Below are positions 17,835 through 27,973 of a DNA stretch of 64,000 nt, one piece after another; position 1 is the stretch's first letter; each line of letters begins with the position of its first letter. The translations under genes were made by a program, and so were the position numbers. This DNA is from Desulfomicrobium apsheronum (GTDB lineage: Bacteria > Desulfobacterota > Desulfovibrionia > Desulfovibrionales > Desulfomicrobiaceae). The stretch lies in contig NZ_FORX01000001.1 in NCBI RefSeq assembly GCF_900114115.1, positions 1-64,000 on the forward strand. Direction: 5' to 3'. The notes under the pieces are model-generated. The model was not told the origin of the DNA, made no database searches, and worked only from the letters and a program-made list of their open reading frames with translations.

Positions 17835-20309
17835 ATGAACTCAAAATCACGTTCAATACGCTTGCCCGTCGGCGGAATGCACTGCGCGGCGTGTTCGACC
17901 CGCATCGAAAAAGTGGTTGGCGCCATGCCGGGGGTGGAAAGCATTTCCGTCAATCTGGCCAGCGAAGAGATGGATCTGCTCCATGATCCGCAAGACGCGC
18001 CCCTTGAGAAAGTGCTGGAGCAGGTGCGGGAACTCGGTTTTTCCGTCGAGGCCCCGCAAGAGCAGAACGTGCTGGACCTCAAAATCGGCGGCATGCACTG
18101 CGCGGCCTGCTCATCGCGCATCGAGCGCGTCACCGGCCGCCTGGAAGGAGTAAAGGAAGCCAGCGTCAATCTGGGCGCCGAAAGCGGCCGTTTCGTCTTC
18201 GACCCGGCTCTGGTTTCGCAACGCACACTCCGCCAGACCATCCACGACGCAGGTTTCACCACGAGCATCCCGCAAAAACAAAGCGCTGGAGACGAAGAGG
18301 CGCGGATCGCCGCGCGGCTTGAGGAGAAAAAACGGGTAGTGCTCTGGTCCATGGCCTTTGCCCTGCCGCTTCTGGTCCTTTCCATGGGGCACATGTGGGG
18401 CATGCCCCTGCCGAGCTTCCTCGACCCCATGCACGCACCGGGGACATTCGCCCTGGCCCAGCTGCTGCTGACCCTGCCCGTGGTCTGGAGCGGACGGAGC
18501 TTCTATCTGATCGGCTTCCCGGCCCTGGCCAGGCGCGCCCCGAACATGGACTCGCTGGTGGCCGTGGGCACGGGCGCGGCCCTGGTCTACTCGCTGTGGA
18601 ACACCATCGAGATCTGGCTCGGCGTGGACGCCCAGGCCCGCGCCATGGATCTGTACTACGAATCGGCGGCGGTGCTCATCGCCATGATCTCGCTGGGCAA
18701 GTTTTTCGAGGCCCGCTCCGTGTCGAAAACCACCGGCGCGGTCCGGGCGCTCATGGCCCTGGCGCCGGACACGGCCACCCTTGTGGACGGCGAGGAGGAG
18801 CGCAAGATCCCGGTGGAAGAGATCGAGCCCGGCGATCTGCTGCGCATCCGCCCCGGCGAGCGCCTGCCCGTGGACGGCGAGGTGGCGGAAGGACAGAGCC
18901 ATGTGGACGAATCCATGCTCACGGGCGAACCCCTGCCTGCACGGCGCGGTCCCGGGGACCGAGTTTACGGCGGCACGCTCAACACCACGGGCGCGTTCGT
19001 CATGCGCGCTTCCCTGGTGGGCGAGGACACCATGCTCGCCCGCATCGTGCGTCTGGTCCGGGACGCCCAGGGGTCAAAAGCCCCCATCGCCAACCTGGCC
19101 GACACCATCAGCTACTATTTCGTGCCCGTGGTCATGGCCCTGGCCCTGGCTTCAGGCCTGGCCTGGTACCTGCTGAGCGACGAGCCCTTCGTCTTCGCCC
19201 TGCGCATCGCCATCTCCGTGCTGGTCATCGCCTGCCCGTGCGCCATGGGCCTGGCCACGCCGACGTCGATCATGGTCGGCACCGGCCGGGGCGCGCAGCT
19301 CGGGGTGCTGATCAAATCCGGCCGGGCCCTGCAACGTGCCGGGGAGCTTGGCACCCTTGTCTTCGACAAGACCGGGACCCTGACCATCGGCAAACCGGTG
19401 CTGACCGAGGTCTGGGTCGACCCGTCCGCCGGGCTCGACAGGGACGCCCTGTTGCGTCTGGCCGCATCGATCGAGGCCCAGTCCGAGCATCCCCTGGCCC
19501 AGGCCGTGGTCGCGGCCGCGCAGGGCCCTCTGCCCAAGGCCGGGGACTTTCTGTCCGTCCCAGGCCAGGGCGTGACCGCCACGGTCGAAGGCAGCACCGT
19601 CGCCATCGGCAACGAGCGACTGATGCAGGCCGGGAATCTGAATCTGGAAGCGGCCAGGGCCGCGCGCGAGCGCATGGAGGAAAACGGAGCCACCGTGGTG
19701 CACGTGGCGGTGGACAACGTTCTGGCGGGTTTGCTGGCCATAAGCGACCAGCTCAGGCCTGAATCGGAGAAGGCGGTGCAGCGTCTGCGCGACCTGGGCA
19801 TGGAGATCGTGCTCCTGACCGGTGACTCCGAGCGGGCCGCCCGGGCCGTGGCCGCACGACTCGGCATCGACCGGGTCATCGCCGGGGTGCTGCCGGACCG
19901 CAAGGCCGAGGTCATCATCGAGCTTCAGCAGGAAGGGCGCGTTGTCGGAATGGTCGGAGACGGGATCAACGACGCCCCGGCCCTGGCCCGGGCCGACCTG
20001 GGATTGGCCATGGGCGGGGGCATGGACGTGGCCATGGAGTCCGGAGATGTCGTGCTCATGCGCGAAGACCTCTTTGGCGTGCTCACGGCCCTGTCCCTGA
20101 GCCGCGCGGTGATGCGCAACATCCGCCAGAATCTTTTCTGGGCCTTCGCTTTCAACACCATCGGGCTCCCCATCGCGGCAGGGCTTCTGCACGTCTTCGG
20201 AGGGCCAACCATGAGCCCCATGCTCGCGGGAGGAGCCATGGCCATGAGCTCGGTTTTGGTGGTCACCAACGCCTTGCGATTGCGTTTTTTTGTTCCTCAC
20301 CATGCATAA
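17835..20309 (+). CDS. copA: Copper-translocating P1B-type ATPase
   Basis: From the ATG at 17835 (GGAGAG in front) the product is 824 residues. Two N-terminal heavy-metal domains each have GMHCAAC (Cys17/Cys20 and Cys89/Cys92). The transmembrane CPC motif is at 467-469, the phosphorylated Asp511 is in DKTGT, then come the SEHPLAQA motif and the GDGINDAP hinge. CPC and the paired HMA domains indicate Cu(I) export from the cytoplasm. The open frame extends back to 17658, but that part does not resemble the family. No copper-sensing regulator is next to it. Confidence 0.95.
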   Translation: MNSKSRSIRLPVGGMHCAACSTRIEKVVGAMPGVESISVNLASEEMDLLHDPQDAPLEKVLEQVRELGFSVEAPQEQNVLDLKIGGMHCAACSSRIERVTGRLEGVKEASVNLGAESGRFVFDPALVSQRTLRQTIHDAGFTTSIPQKQSAGDEEARIAARLEEKKRVVLWSMAFALPLLVLSMGHMWGMPLPSFLDPMHAPGTFALAQLLLTLPVVWSGRSFYLIGFPALARRAPNMDSLVAVGTGAALVYSLWNTIEIWLGVDAQARAMDLYYESAAVLIAMISLGKFFEARSVSKTTGAVRALMALAPDTATLVDGEEERKIPVEEIEPGDLLRIRPGERLPVDGEVAEGQSHVDESMLTGEPLPARRGPGDRVYGGTLNTTGAFVMRASLVGEDTMLARIVRLVRDAQGSKAPIANLADTISYYFVPVVMALALASGLAWYLLSDEPFVFALRIAISVLVIACPCAMGLATPTSIMVGTGRGAQLGVLIKSGRALQRAGELGTLVFDKTGTLTIGKPVLTEVWVDPSAGLDRDALLRLAASIEAQSEHPLAQAVVAAAQGPLPKAGDFLSVPGQGVTATVEGSTVAIGNERLMQAGNLNLEAARAARERMEENGATVVHVAVDNVLAGLLAISDQLRPESEKAVQRLRDLGMEIVLLTGDSERAARAVAARLGIDRVIAGVLPDRKAEVIIELQQEGRVVGMVGDGINDAPALARADLGLAMGGGMDVAMESGDVVLMREDLFGVLTALSLSRAVMRNIRQNLFWAFAFNTIGLPIAAGLLHVFGGPTMSPMLAGGAMAMSSVLVVTNALRLRFFVPHHA

Positions 20310-20362
20310 ACGTAGTATAGGTCGAAACCACACGGCCATGAAATCTGTAGGGAGTGGAAACC

Positions 20363-21556
20363 ATGTTTAAACGCATCGAGCAGGTCCTGCCCGGTGAAAT
20401 CCTGGCGGCCGACCTCATGGACCCGGCAGGCCGCCTGCTTTTTCCCAAGGGGGCGACGCTCTCGGAAAGCGCCATCGAGGCCCTTGGACAACGCGGGGTC
20501 GCGGACGTCGAGGTCGAGGACGAACGCGTGACCCTGAGCGCCGAACAGTTGAGGCAGGCCGCCGAGCATGCGCGCAGATTCTATGCCGGGCATGACCTTG
20601 GCGTCCCGCCCGGCCCGATCCTGCTCGGCCTGCGCACCGAAGCCGAAGCCCAACGCATCGAGAGAGGTCTCCCTCCGCTGCTGCGCGATTGCAGGGGGCC
20701 AGCCGGACCGGTGCAGCTGCCCCGGGAGCTGCCCATGTTCTGCCTGGACAGCTTCGATCCCCCGCAGCTGTCCGCCGTGGCCCAGGACCTCAATCTGGCC
20801 TTGAGCGAGCCCGACCCCTCCAGCAAGAAGATCGTCGAAATCATCACCCGCAGCCCCGGGCTCACGGCCAAGCTCCTGCGACTCGTAAACACGCCTATCT
20901 ATGGATTCCAACGCAAGGTCGAAACCGTTTCCAGGGCCGTGTCCATCGTCGGCCTGCGCGAAGTGGGCATGCTCGCCTCCAGCCTGCTCATGGTCGACCA
21001 GTTCGGGGTCATCCCGAAATCAGTGATCGAGATGCGCACCTTTCTCGAACACAGTCTCGGCTGCGCCCTGACCTGCAAGGCGCTGGCGGAAAGCACCGGA
21101 CTGGCACAGCCGGAACAGGCGTTTGTAGCCGGGCTTCTGCACGACATCGGGCGACTCTATTTCTTCACGTCCTTTCCAGAGCGCTCCCGGTATTGCATTG
21201 ACAGCGCCCTCAAGCACAAGCGCCCGCTGATGACCGAGGAAGCTCTTTTCTTCGGCATCGACCATGCGGACATGGGCGAGCGCCTTCTGGACGGATGGCG
21301 GATGCCCCCCGGCCTGAGCCGAACCGTGGGCAGTCACCACAATCCCGCGCGTGCCACGGACCTGCCCCTCGCCGGCATCGTGCATCTGGCCGACCTTTTG
21401 ACCCACGCCATGGGACTTGGCTGCAGCGGCGAATGCGGTCCACCGGAGGCCCGCCCGGAAGTGATGGATCTCATACCGATCCAGCCTGAGCAGATGGTCG
21501 ACATCGCGATCCGCATCGAGACGCAGCTCGGCCTTATCATGGGAGCGTTTCAATGA
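20363..21556 (+). CDS. HDOD domain protein
   Basis: The 397-residue protein has an N-terminal region of about 120 residues with no clear assignment and then an HDOD domain. Visible signatures are the SPGLTAKLLRLVNTPIYG helix, SIVGLREVGML, and an HD-like LLHDIGR at about residue 260. HDOD proteins usually act in signalling, including cyclic-di-GMP and stress responses, without a proven catalytic activity for the domain. The ATG at 20363 has GGAG 8 bases upstream; a GTG nine bases earlier is also in frame. The next gene follows after 28 bp and may be co-transcribed. Confidence 0.85.
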   Translation: MFKRIEQVLPGEILAADLMDPAGRLLFPKGATLSESAIEALGQRGVADVEVEDERVTLSAEQLRQAAEHARRFYAGHDLGVPPGPILLGLRTEAEAQRIERGLPPLLRDCRGPAGPVQLPRELPMFCLDSFDPPQLSAVAQDLNLALSEPDPSSKKIVEIITRSPGLTAKLLRLVNTPIYGFQRKVETVSRAVSIVGLREVGMLASSLLMVDQFGVIPKSVIEMRTFLEHSLGCALTCKALAESTGLAQPEQAFVAGLLHDIGRLYFFTSFPERSRYCIDSALKHKRPLMTEEALFFGIDHADMGERLLDGWRMPPGLSRTVGSHHNPARATDLPLAGIVHLADLLTHAMGLGCSGECGPPEARPEVMDLIPIQPEQMVDIAIRIETQLGLIMGAFQ

Positions 21557-21584
21557 ATTCAACCTCGACCCTGAAGGAGAGAAC

Positions 21585-22043
21585 ATGCAGATCAAGCGCA
21601 AAAACATCCCCGCCGCCACGGTCCTTGAAGCCGCAGCCACGCTGACAATCCCGGAAATCGCGGCCTTTGCCGGCAAGATCATCCCCATGCTCCTGGCGGA
21701 GATCGAAAACAGAGGCATGGCCCTGACCGGTCCGTGCATCTTCACGTACGATGGCTGCGACGGCTCCCCGGAAAAGGAGTTTTCCCTGAAGGTATCCTTT
21801 CCCGTGGACGCCTGCCGTGGCCAGGGAGCGTTCACCTGCGCGGAAATTCCCGCCCACGAATGCCTGTGCACGGATTACAGAGGCCCCATAGGCGGAGTCG
21901 GCCTCGCCTGGACCGCCTTCACCCCGCAGGCCCTGCAGCAGGGAGTTGCCTTGCAGCCCCTGGGCCGGGAAGTCTACGTGCACTGGGAAGGCATGGGCAG
22001 CGAGGACAACCTGACGGAACTTCAGATACCCTTGCAGAATTGA
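21585..22043 (+). CDS. GyrI-like small-molecule binding protein (probable)
   Basis: The 152-residue protein resembles the stand-alone GyrI/AraC effector-binding fold: a GPCIFTYDG strand, an EFSLKVSFPVDA strand ending in a conserved proline, and an SEDNLTELQIPL end. Such proteins bind small amphipathic or cationic molecules. AAGGAGA precedes the ATG. It follows the HDOD gene closely and ends at a clear terminator. The ligand is unknown. Confidence 0.65.
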   Translation: MQIKRKNIPAATVLEAAATLTIPEIAAFAGKIIPMLLAEIENRGMALTGPCIFTYDGCDGSPEKEFSLKVSFPVDACRGQGAFTCAEIPAHECLCTDYRGPIGGVGLAWTAFTPQALQQGVALQPLGREVYVHWEGMGSEDNLTELQIPLQN

Positions 22044-22128
22044 GCTCAAGCAATGGGGGCTCCCGTTCTCTTCACATCTCGGGGAGAGCAATTTCGAGCT
22101 TGCCTTGAAATCAGGGCGGCGGTTTTAA

Positions 22129-22182
22129 AAAATATTCAGGCCCGAAGCGTAACGGTAAATGCGCTTCGGGCCTGAATATTTT
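22129..22182. terminator. Bidirectional intrinsic terminator
   Basis: A 21-bp perfect stem is formed by the segments 22129-22149 and 22162-22182 with a 12-base loop; A-rich and T-rich ends serve both directions. It ends the HDOD/GyrI-like unit on the plus strand and ald on the minus strand. Confidence 0.92.
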
Positions 22183-22221
22183 CGCGGCGGTGAAACCGGG
22201 AGGAGGTGCCCGGCAGGCCGC

Positions 22222-23334
22222 TTAGAGGCAGGAGTCGGCAGGCGTGAAGGGCAGGCCAAAGGCTTCGGCGACGCCCTTGAAGGTGATCTTGTCGCCGACC
22301 ATGTTCAGGCCGTTCTTCAGGCCCGCGTTTTCCTTGCAGGCGGCCTTCCAGCCCTTGTCCGCGATCTGCAGGGCATAGGGCAGGGTCGCGTTGGTCAGGG
22401 CCATGGTCGAGGTGATCGGAACCGCCCCGGGCATATTGGCCACGCAGTAGTGGATGATGCCGTCCACTTCGTAGATCGGGTCGGAATGGGTGGTCGCCTT
22501 GGAGGTCTCGAAGCAGCCGCCCTGGTCGATGGCCACGTCCACGAGCACGCAGCCGGGCTTCATGCCTTTGAACATCTCCCGGGTGATGAGCTTGGGAGCC
22601 TTGGCACCGACCACCAGCACCGCGCCGATGATGGCGTCGGCCTGGGCGGCCAGCTCGCGGATCATGGCCGGAGAACTCATCAGCGGCGTGCAGTTCTTGG
22701 GCATGATTTCGGACAGGTAGCGCAGGCGGTCGAGATTCATGTCCAGGATATAGACCTTCGCTCCAAGACCCGCCGCCATCATGGCCGCGTTGGTCCCGAC
22801 GATGCCGCCGCCGAGGACCAGCACCGTGGCCGGGGCCACGCCGGTCACGCCGCCGAGCAGGATGCCGCGTCCGCCGTGCACGCGCTCATTGTACTTGGCC
22901 GCCTCCTGGGCCGCCATGCGTCCGGCCACTTCGCTCATGGGAGTCAAGAGCGGCAGGCCGCCGTGAGGGCCGGTCACGGTCTCATAGGCGATGGCCACGG
23001 AGCCGGTCTTCATGAATTCACGGGTCAGCTTCTCTTCGGCCGCAAAGTGAAAATAGGTGAAGACGATCTGGCCGGGCTTGACCATCGCATACTCAGACGG
23101 CTGCGGCTCCTTGACGTGCATGACCATGTCGGACTGGGCATAGACCTCGGCCGGAGCCGCGACGATCCGTGCTCCCGCCGCCGCGTAGTCGGCATCGGAA
23201 AACCCGCTGCCGATACCGGCCGAAGCCTCCACCAGCACCTCGTGACCGTGCTGCTTCATGACTTCAACCCCGGCCGGAGTCATGCAGACCCGGTTTTCCT
23301 GCGCCTTGATTTCCTTGAGAACTCCGACAATCAT
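22222..23334 (-). CDS. ald: Alanine dehydrogenase
   Basis: The 370-residue enzyme interconverts alanine and pyruvate with NAD and ammonia. Motifs include the N-terminal [13 protein letters not shown], the substrate-region KEPQPSEY and the Rossmann [12 protein letters not shown]. The ATG at 23334 has AAGGAG seven bases ahead and is preferred over the in-frame start at 23427. It is monocistronic on the minus strand between a terminator and a candidate sigma-54 promoter. Confidence 0.95.
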   Translation of the reverse strand: MIVGVLKEIKAQENRVCMTPAGVEVMKQHGHEVLVEASAGIGSGFSDADYAAAGARIVAAPAEVYAQSDMVMHVKEPQPSEYAMVKPGQIVFTYFHFAAEEKLTREFMKTGSVAIAYETVTGPHGGLPLLTPMSEVAGRMAAQEAAKYNERVHGGRGILLGGVTGVAPATVLVLGGGIVGTNAAMMAAGLGAKVYILDMNLDRLRYLSEIMPKNCTPLMSSPAMIRELAAQADAIIGAVLVVGAKAPKLITREMFKGMKPGCVLVDVAIDQGGCFETSKATTHSDPIYEVDGIIHYCVANMPGAVPITSTMALTNATLPYALQIADKGWKAACKENAGLKNGLNMVGDKITFKGVAEAFGLPFTPADSCL

Positions 23335-23389
23335 GTGCCTGCTCCTTATGCCTGTGCCAAGTTGAGTAAGATGGAAAAATCTCTTACTG

Positions 23390-23404
23390 GCAAAAAGCTT
23401 ACCA
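23390..23404 (-). promoter_or_regulatory. Candidate sigma-54 promoter of ald
   Basis: On the minus strand the 15 bases read TGGTAAGCTTTTTGC, which has the GG and GC doublets at exactly the spacing of the sigma-54 consensus (TGGCAC, five bases, TTGC). It lies 56 bp upstream of the ald ATG, a sensible distance for a promoter. Two positions deviate from consensus, and no upstream enhancer site was identified. Confidence 0.4.
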
Positions 23405-23851
23405 CAAACACGGTCCGGGGCAAACATGCACGAAGGTTCCGCGCAAATCCCGAGCCGGCAAGGCTTGCGACACGCACGGCCTCATCGGGGCTCACGAGAA
23501 ACCCTTCGCGAATCCGTGAGGATGCGACATGTCTGGAACGAAATATTGCCATTATTAGAAATACGTGTTTGAATTCGGGCAGTAAGGCAAATTTCATTTA
23601 TGGTCATATATATTTCCAATTTATAAGCAAAATTTCCATCTTGAACGACAGGCACCCGTGGTCCACGCCTTTGCAAATCGCCCCGAACGGCAGCCGTGCG
23701 CACAGCCTGCCAAGCAAGGGCTCCCGGACCGCCCGCACATGCACGGGCCATCGGGTCCGGGCAAAATCCGCCCCGCTTCAGCCCGGGCTTGACCCGCTCC
23801 GGGATGGTTGCCATGTGGCCGGGGGAAACAGTCCTGAAAAATGGAGAACAC
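23405..23851. other. Intergenic region between ald and fetA
   Basis: A gap of about 450 bp between divergent genes. The middle part (about 23540-23650) is clearly AT-richer than its surroundings and is the likely place for promoters of fetAB and for upstream sites of ald. Open frames across it on both strands have no family resemblance and are extensions of neighbours. No hairpin or riboswitch was recognised. Confidence 0.4.
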
Positions 23852-24493
23852 ATGCTGGAATTTCGCGAGGTGACCCTGCGCCGCGCCGGGAGAGTGATTT
23901 TGGACCGGGTGAACCTCACCGTGTTCCCGGATGAACATCTGGCCCTGACCGGACCGTCGGGTGCCGGCAAATCCACGCTGCTCAAGGTCGCCCTCCTGTT
24001 CGAACCCGTGGATGCGGGCGCCGTCCTGTGGAACGGACGGGAGGTCACGGTCGCCGACCTCGGCGCCCATCGCTCCCGCTTTCTGTACATCGGCCAGAAG
24101 CCCCTGCCCTTCGAAGGCACGGCCGAGGAGTATCTGAACCTGCCGTTCACCTTTGCCGCCAATCACGCCCTGCATGCGGACCAGGTGGAACAGGACCGGC
24201 TCATGGAGGCCCTGGGACTTGACCCGGCCTTGAAGAAGAGCCCGTACACCAGGCTGTCCGGAGGAGAACAGCAGCGCCTGACCATCATCCAGGGCTTGCA
24301 ACTGAAGCGCGATTTCTGCCTCTTGGACGAGATCACCTCCAGCCTGGACCAGGACTCCATGCGCGCCGTGGTCGGATTTTTTGCCCGGGACAAGGCCCGC
24401 ACGGTGCTGGCCGTGACCCATAACCGCGAATGGCTGGATTTCGGCTTCACCGAGGTCGGCCTTGAATCCGGAAAGCTCTGGAGGCGCGAATGA
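23852..24493 (+). CDS. fetA: ABC transporter ATP-binding protein, FetA/YbbL family
   Basis: The 213-residue protein is a compact ATPase with Walker A GPSGAGKST, signature LSGGEQQR and Walker B-like FCLLDEITSSLD, ending with the switch histidine in AVTHNRE. With FetB it forms the FetAB (YbbL/YbbM) exporter linked in E. coli to iron homeostasis and oxidative stress resistance. TGGAG lies just before the ATG at 23852, and the frame upstream of it is not part of the gene. Its stop overlaps the fetB start. Confidence 0.88.
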   Translation: MLEFREVTLRRAGRVILDRVNLTVFPDEHLALTGPSGAGKSTLLKVALLFEPVDAGAVLWNGREVTVADLGAHRSRFLYIGQKPLPFEGTAEEYLNLPFTFAANHALHADQVEQDRLMEALGLDPALKKSPYTRLSGGEQQRLTIIQGLQLKRDFCLLDEITSSLDQDSMRAVVGFFARDKARTVLAVTHNREWLDFGFTEVGLESGKLWRRE

Positions 24494-25284
24494 ACGAGAC
24501 AATGGTCATTTCCATCCCGGCCCTGCTCATGTTTTCCGTGATTCTGGTATTCCCGGTGCTCATCTTCCGTCACTTGCGCCTGCGCCTGACCCGGGATCTG
24601 CTCATCTCCATGATGCGCATGGCCGTGCAACTGGCGCTGGTGGCCGTCTATCTGGAGTACATCTTCAGGCTCGACATGCTGCTGGTCAACGTGGCCTGGG
24701 TGCTGGTCATGATCGTCGTGGCCACGGGATCGATCCTGCGCCAGAGCTGGCTATCGTGGAGAAAATGCCTGTGGACGATCCTGCCCGCCCACCTGCTGAC
24801 CGCGCTGCTGATCCTGACCGGGTTCCTGCTGGTCTTCGATCTCGCCACCATCTCCTCGGCCCGCTATCTGGTCCCGCTCATGGGCATGGTGCTGGGCAAC
24901 ATCCTGCGCAGCAACGTCGTGGTTCTGGACCGCTTTTTCTCCGAATTACGTACAGGGGTCGAGGTGCACATCCAGTACCTGACCCTGGGCGCAAGCCGCG
25001 CGGAAGCGGTGCGCCCCTTCCTTCGCAACGCTCTGCGCGCCGCTATCGGGCCGCAGATCGGGACGGTGGCGACCATGGGCATCGTTTCCCTGCCGGGCAT
25101 GATGACCGGCCAGATCCTGGGCGGATCATCCCCGTCCGTGGCCATCGTCTACCAGATCATGATCATGATCGCGATTTTCACCGCCGCCACGGTCTCGTCG
25201 TTTCTGGCCGTGCACTTCGCCCGCAAGATGGCTTTCGACCCTTGCGGACGGCTCAATGAAGACATTTTTCTAAGGCGTCCCTGA
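24490..25284 (+). CDS. fetB: ABC transporter permease, FetB/YbbM family
   Basis: The 264-residue integral membrane protein has about seven hydrophobic segments and the family's conserved LGASRAEAVRPFLRNALRAA loop, which contacts the ATPase, followed by MGIVSLPGMMTGQILGG. The ATG overlaps the fetA stop (ATGA), indicating translational coupling. The probable role is export of iron or a related metal. Confidence 0.9.
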   Translation: MNETMVISIPALLMFSVILVFPVLIFRHLRLRLTRDLLISMMRMAVQLALVAVYLEYIFRLDMLLVNVAWVLVMIVVATGSILRQSWLSWRKCLWTILPAHLLTALLILTGFLLVFDLATISSARYLVPLMGMVLGNILRSNVVVLDRFFSELRTGVEVHIQYLTLGASRAEAVRPFLRNALRAAIGPQIGTVATMGIVSLPGMMTGQILGGSSPSVAIVYQIMIMIAIFTAATVSSFLAVHFARKMAFDPCGRLNEDIFLRRP

Positions 25285-25436
25285 AAAAGGCGTAACAAAG
25301 CTCAAGTCCAAGCTTATCGCTTTGAAATAAAAGAACTTATTTTTGGTGGAAAGCGTTGGGTTTTTCCGTGGCCCTGCTACATCAAGCCGCAATCCAAATT
25401 TCGCGGTCAAGGCCCCTTCGGGGCAAGGCGGGTCTC

Positions 25437-25793
25437 ATGCGCTTTTATCTCACCACCATCATTTTGCTGTCGCTCAGCAACATCTTCATGACCTTTGCCT
25501 GGTACGGGCACCTGCGCAACCTGTCGCAGACCCCCTGGATCATCGCGGCGTTTGCCAGCTGGGGCATCGCGCTCATGGAGTACCTGCTCCAGGTCCCGGC
25601 CAACCGCATCGGACACCAGGTCATGAACATCGGCCAGCTCAAAATCCTTCAGGAGTGCATCGCCCTGTCCGTCTTCATCCCCTTTTCCATCCTGTACATG
25701 AAGGAGAAGCCGGGCATGGACTACGTCTGGGCCGGGCTGTGCATTCTCGGCGCGGCCTTCTTCATGTTCCGCAAGAAACTGATGGGCGCCTGA
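25437..25793 (+). CDS. DMT/DUF486 family small membrane protein
   Basis: The 118-residue product from the ATG at 25437 has four hydrophobic helices and motifs typical of DUF486, such as FAWYGHLR and the GIALMEYLLQVPANRIGH segment. It is a half-size relative of drug/metabolite transporters, and the substrate is unknown. The frame is open back to 25356, but the family length and the GGCGGG before this ATG support the shorter form. Confidence 0.85.
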   Translation: MRFYLTTIILLSLSNIFMTFAWYGHLRNLSQTPWIIAAFASWGIALMEYLLQVPANRIGHQVMNIGQLKILQECIALSVFIPFSILYMKEKPGMDYVWAGLCILGAAFFMFRKKLMGA

Positions 25794-25811
25794 GCTTCAT
25801 GCACTCAAACA

Positions 25812-25858
25812 ACGACGAAGGGCCGCGCTCCCATGGGAACGCGGCCCTTCGCCGTTGT
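25812..25858. terminator. Hairpin between convergent genes
   Basis: CGAAGGGCCGCG pairs with CGCGGCCCTTCG around a short loop, between the DMT gene and the nitroreductase gene. There is no long T tract on either side, so termination is likely but not textbook. Confidence 0.6.
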
Positions 25859-25869
25859 GGAACCGTTTC

Positions 25870-26466
25870 CTACCAGACGCCCTGTTTCCAGATCTCGTCC
25901 AGGGGTTTGCGGGGGGATGGACTTTCCCAGTCGACATAGGGCTTGCCCAGATTTTCCCTCACATCCAGAACGCCGATGGTGAACCCGGCCACGACTTCAA
26001 ACTCATTCCTGTCGATGCCGAAAGCGTCGTAAATGGCCTCTTTTCTGATCCCGGACATGCCATGGGTGTAGAGGCCAAGCTTTCTGGCCTGCAAGGTCAG
26101 GGACATCCAGGCCGAACCGCAATCGTACACGGCCGTGGGATTGGGCTTGCCGGACTGGGTGAAATTCCTGCGGGCGACCATGAAGCCTATGAGGGAGGCG
26201 TTCACGGCCCACTTCCGATTGCCTTCAACCAACAGGCCAAGGAAGGTCTCAAAAGTTTCGTCTGTTGACGTCAGGATGTTCCAGGGCTGCTCGTTGTAGG
26301 CCGACGGCGCCCAGCGGGCCGCATCGAAGATGACCTTCAGGTCTTCGGCGGGAATGGCGGTCCTTACGAAGGAACGCGGGGACCAGCGGGTCGGGAAGTC
26401 TTCGGCCACCCCTGTCAGGGGATCGCGCGTGCCGAAATCGGGAGCATAGGGGGACGGATATTTCAT
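25870..26466 (-). CDS. Nitroreductase family flavoprotein
   Basis: The 198-residue protein has the FMN-binding RWSPRSF and ARWAPSAYNEQPW motifs near the N-terminus and a second FMN contact region (GLYTHGMSGI). Members reduce nitro compounds, quinones or flavins using NAD(P)H. GGAGGAGACC precedes the ATG at 26466. The natural substrate cannot be inferred. It stands alone between a convergent and a same-strand neighbour. Confidence 0.9.
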   Translation of the reverse strand: MKYPSPYAPDFGTRDPLTGVAEDFPTRWSPRSFVRTAIPAEDLKVIFDAARWAPSAYNEQPWNILTSTDETFETFLGLLVEGNRKWAVNASLIGFMVARRNFTQSGKPNPTAVYDCGSAWMSLTLQARKLGLYTHGMSGIRKEAIYDAFGIDRNEFEVVAGFTIGVLDVRENLGKPYVDWESPSPRKPLDEIWKQGVW

Positions 26467-26546
26467 GGTCTCCTCCGGGTTTGTGTGCGGCGTTCACGTT
26501 TCCCGCGACATATCCCCTGCCGGGCGGGGCGTGTCAACGTAGACGG

Positions 26547-27221
26547 TCATCCCCGGCGATTTTTCATGATCCGCCCGAACTGCTCTCTGAACTGTCCGGC
26601 CCCGCCGTTGGCCGGATGCCTAAGGGCCGGGGCGGTGATGCCCATGGCCGCGAGCAACGCGGCGGACTTTTGCCCCACGGCCAGAATTTGGGCCCGAGAG
26701 GCGTAGGCCATGAGCGCCCGCAGCACGGGCTGTCCGAGCATGACCTCGTTGTCGCAGGGGGTGCGGTTGCTGAGCAGGCCCTTGTCGGGCTTGTAGGGAT
26801 GCCACGGGAAGGCGTTCCACAGGATCACGTCGCGCGGGTCCACGCCCAGCGCCGCCATGGCCCCCCAGACGATGGTGGCCGTGGGCTCGGTGAAGCCGTC
26901 CGGCTTCACGTCCTCGCGGCTGGTGCGCCGCGGCTTGGCCGCAAGGACCATCTCGGGACCAAGACCCTTGTGGCGCAGATGCCCAAGAAGCAGACGCTCG
27001 GAGGTCATGGCGATGCCCGAGAAATGCCCGCCCTGATAGCCCAGGGCCTCGGCCAGAAGAATGACCGTGGCCTTTTGCCGTTCGCCGAGGTAGGAGGCGA
27101 GCTGCTCCCGCCGCACGGCCGGAGCGCCGGGCGCGGCATCGTGCGCGGGATCCCGGTGATGCCAGGGATTGAACACCGCCCCGGACGGAGAGTTTTTCAA
27201 AAGTTTCATGAATTCATGCAT
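26547..27221 (-). CDS. Uracil-DNA glycosylase superfamily protein
   Basis: The product is about 224 residues. A motif VFNPWHHRD near the N-terminus and ILWNAFPWHPYKPDKGLLSN in the middle, with a late ILAVGQKSAALL strand and HPANGGAGQF, match the uracil-DNA glycosylase fold (water-activating loop, pyrimidine-binding strand and the His-Pro intercalation loop). It would remove uracil from DNA in base excision repair. The start is uncertain: ATGs at 27221 and 27209 are both possible and neither has a strong ribosome binding site. The 5' end overlaps the leader of the divergent LysE gene. Confidence 0.72.
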   Translation of the reverse strand: MHEFMKLLKNSPSGAVFNPWHHRDPAHDAAPGAPAVRREQLASYLGERQKATVILLAEALGYQGGHFSGIAMTSERLLLGHLRHKGLGPEMVLAAKPRRTSREDVKPDGFTEPTATIVWGAMAALGVDPRDVILWNAFPWHPYKPDKGLLSNRTPCDNEVMLGQPVLRALMAYASRAQILAVGQKSAALLAAMGITAPALRHPANGGAGQFREQFGRIMKNRRG

Positions 27222-27279
27222 GGGCTCTGCGCTACACACTGCCCGACTCCGGTGCAAGACCCTGCAAACGAGGACCAGA

Positions 27280-27900
27280 ATGATCGACGTCATCCATTAC
27301 CCGCTTTTCATCATCACCGCCGTGACCCTGAATCTCTATCCCGGCCCGGACACCCTCTACATACTGAGCCGCAGCACAACGCAAGGCCGCGCCGCAGGTG
27401 TCGCCTCGGCCCTTGGAATCTCCAGCGGATGCGTGATCCACGCGCTGCTCGGCGCCCTGGGACTGGCCGCCGTGGTCATGGCCTCGGCCACGGCCTATCA
27501 GATGATCAAATGGGCCGGAGCGGCCTATCTCGTCTATCTCGGCCTGACCATGATTTGGACACGCTCCGAAAGCGCGTCCCACGCCAAACCCAAAAGGCAA
27601 TCCCCGGGCCGCATCTATGTCCAGGGCGTGATCACCTGCGTGCTCAATCCCAAGGTGGCGCTCTTCTTCCTGGCCCTCATCCCGCAGTTCATCGCGCCGG
27701 GGGCCGCCCATCCCGGCCTGTCCTTTCTGGCGCTGGGCTTGACCTTCGTCGCCACCAGCACGCTCTGGAGCCTCATTTTGGCCGTGGCCGCCGGAGCATT
27801 GCATCGGCGGCTGACCGGCGGTTCAGGCGCCATCCGGCTCAGACGCCTGGGCGGAGGACTGCTCGTCGGACTCGGAGCGCGACTGGCTTTTTCCGACTAG
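27280..27900 (+). CDS. LysE/RhtB family amino-acid exporter
   Basis: The 206-residue membrane protein has six hydrophobic segments and the family's N-terminal signature NLYPGPDTLYILSRS followed by GISSGCVIHALLGALGLAAV. It exports amino acids or related metabolites; the substrate is unknown. GAGGACC lies before the ATG at 27280. It is divergent from the glycosylase gene. Confidence 0.9.
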   Translation: MIDVIHYPLFIITAVTLNLYPGPDTLYILSRSTTQGRAAGVASALGISSGCVIHALLGALGLAAVVMASATAYQMIKWAGAAYLVYLGLTMIWTRSESASHAKPKRQSPGRIYVQGVITCVLNPKVALFFLALIPQFIAPGAAHPGLSFLALGLTFVATSTLWSLILAVAAGALHRRLTGGSGAIRLRRLGGGLLVGLGARLAFSD

Positions 27901-27973
27901 GCCTTGACGCGCCCCCCGGCGGATTTACCCTCTTAAGCTGTGGCCAGACGACCTCTTGCACGGAGACCACCTG

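Noticed and set aside
22222..23600. A glycine riboswitch in the ald leader
   Set aside because: The leader is short if the candidate promoter is right, and no paired aptamer pattern was recognised.
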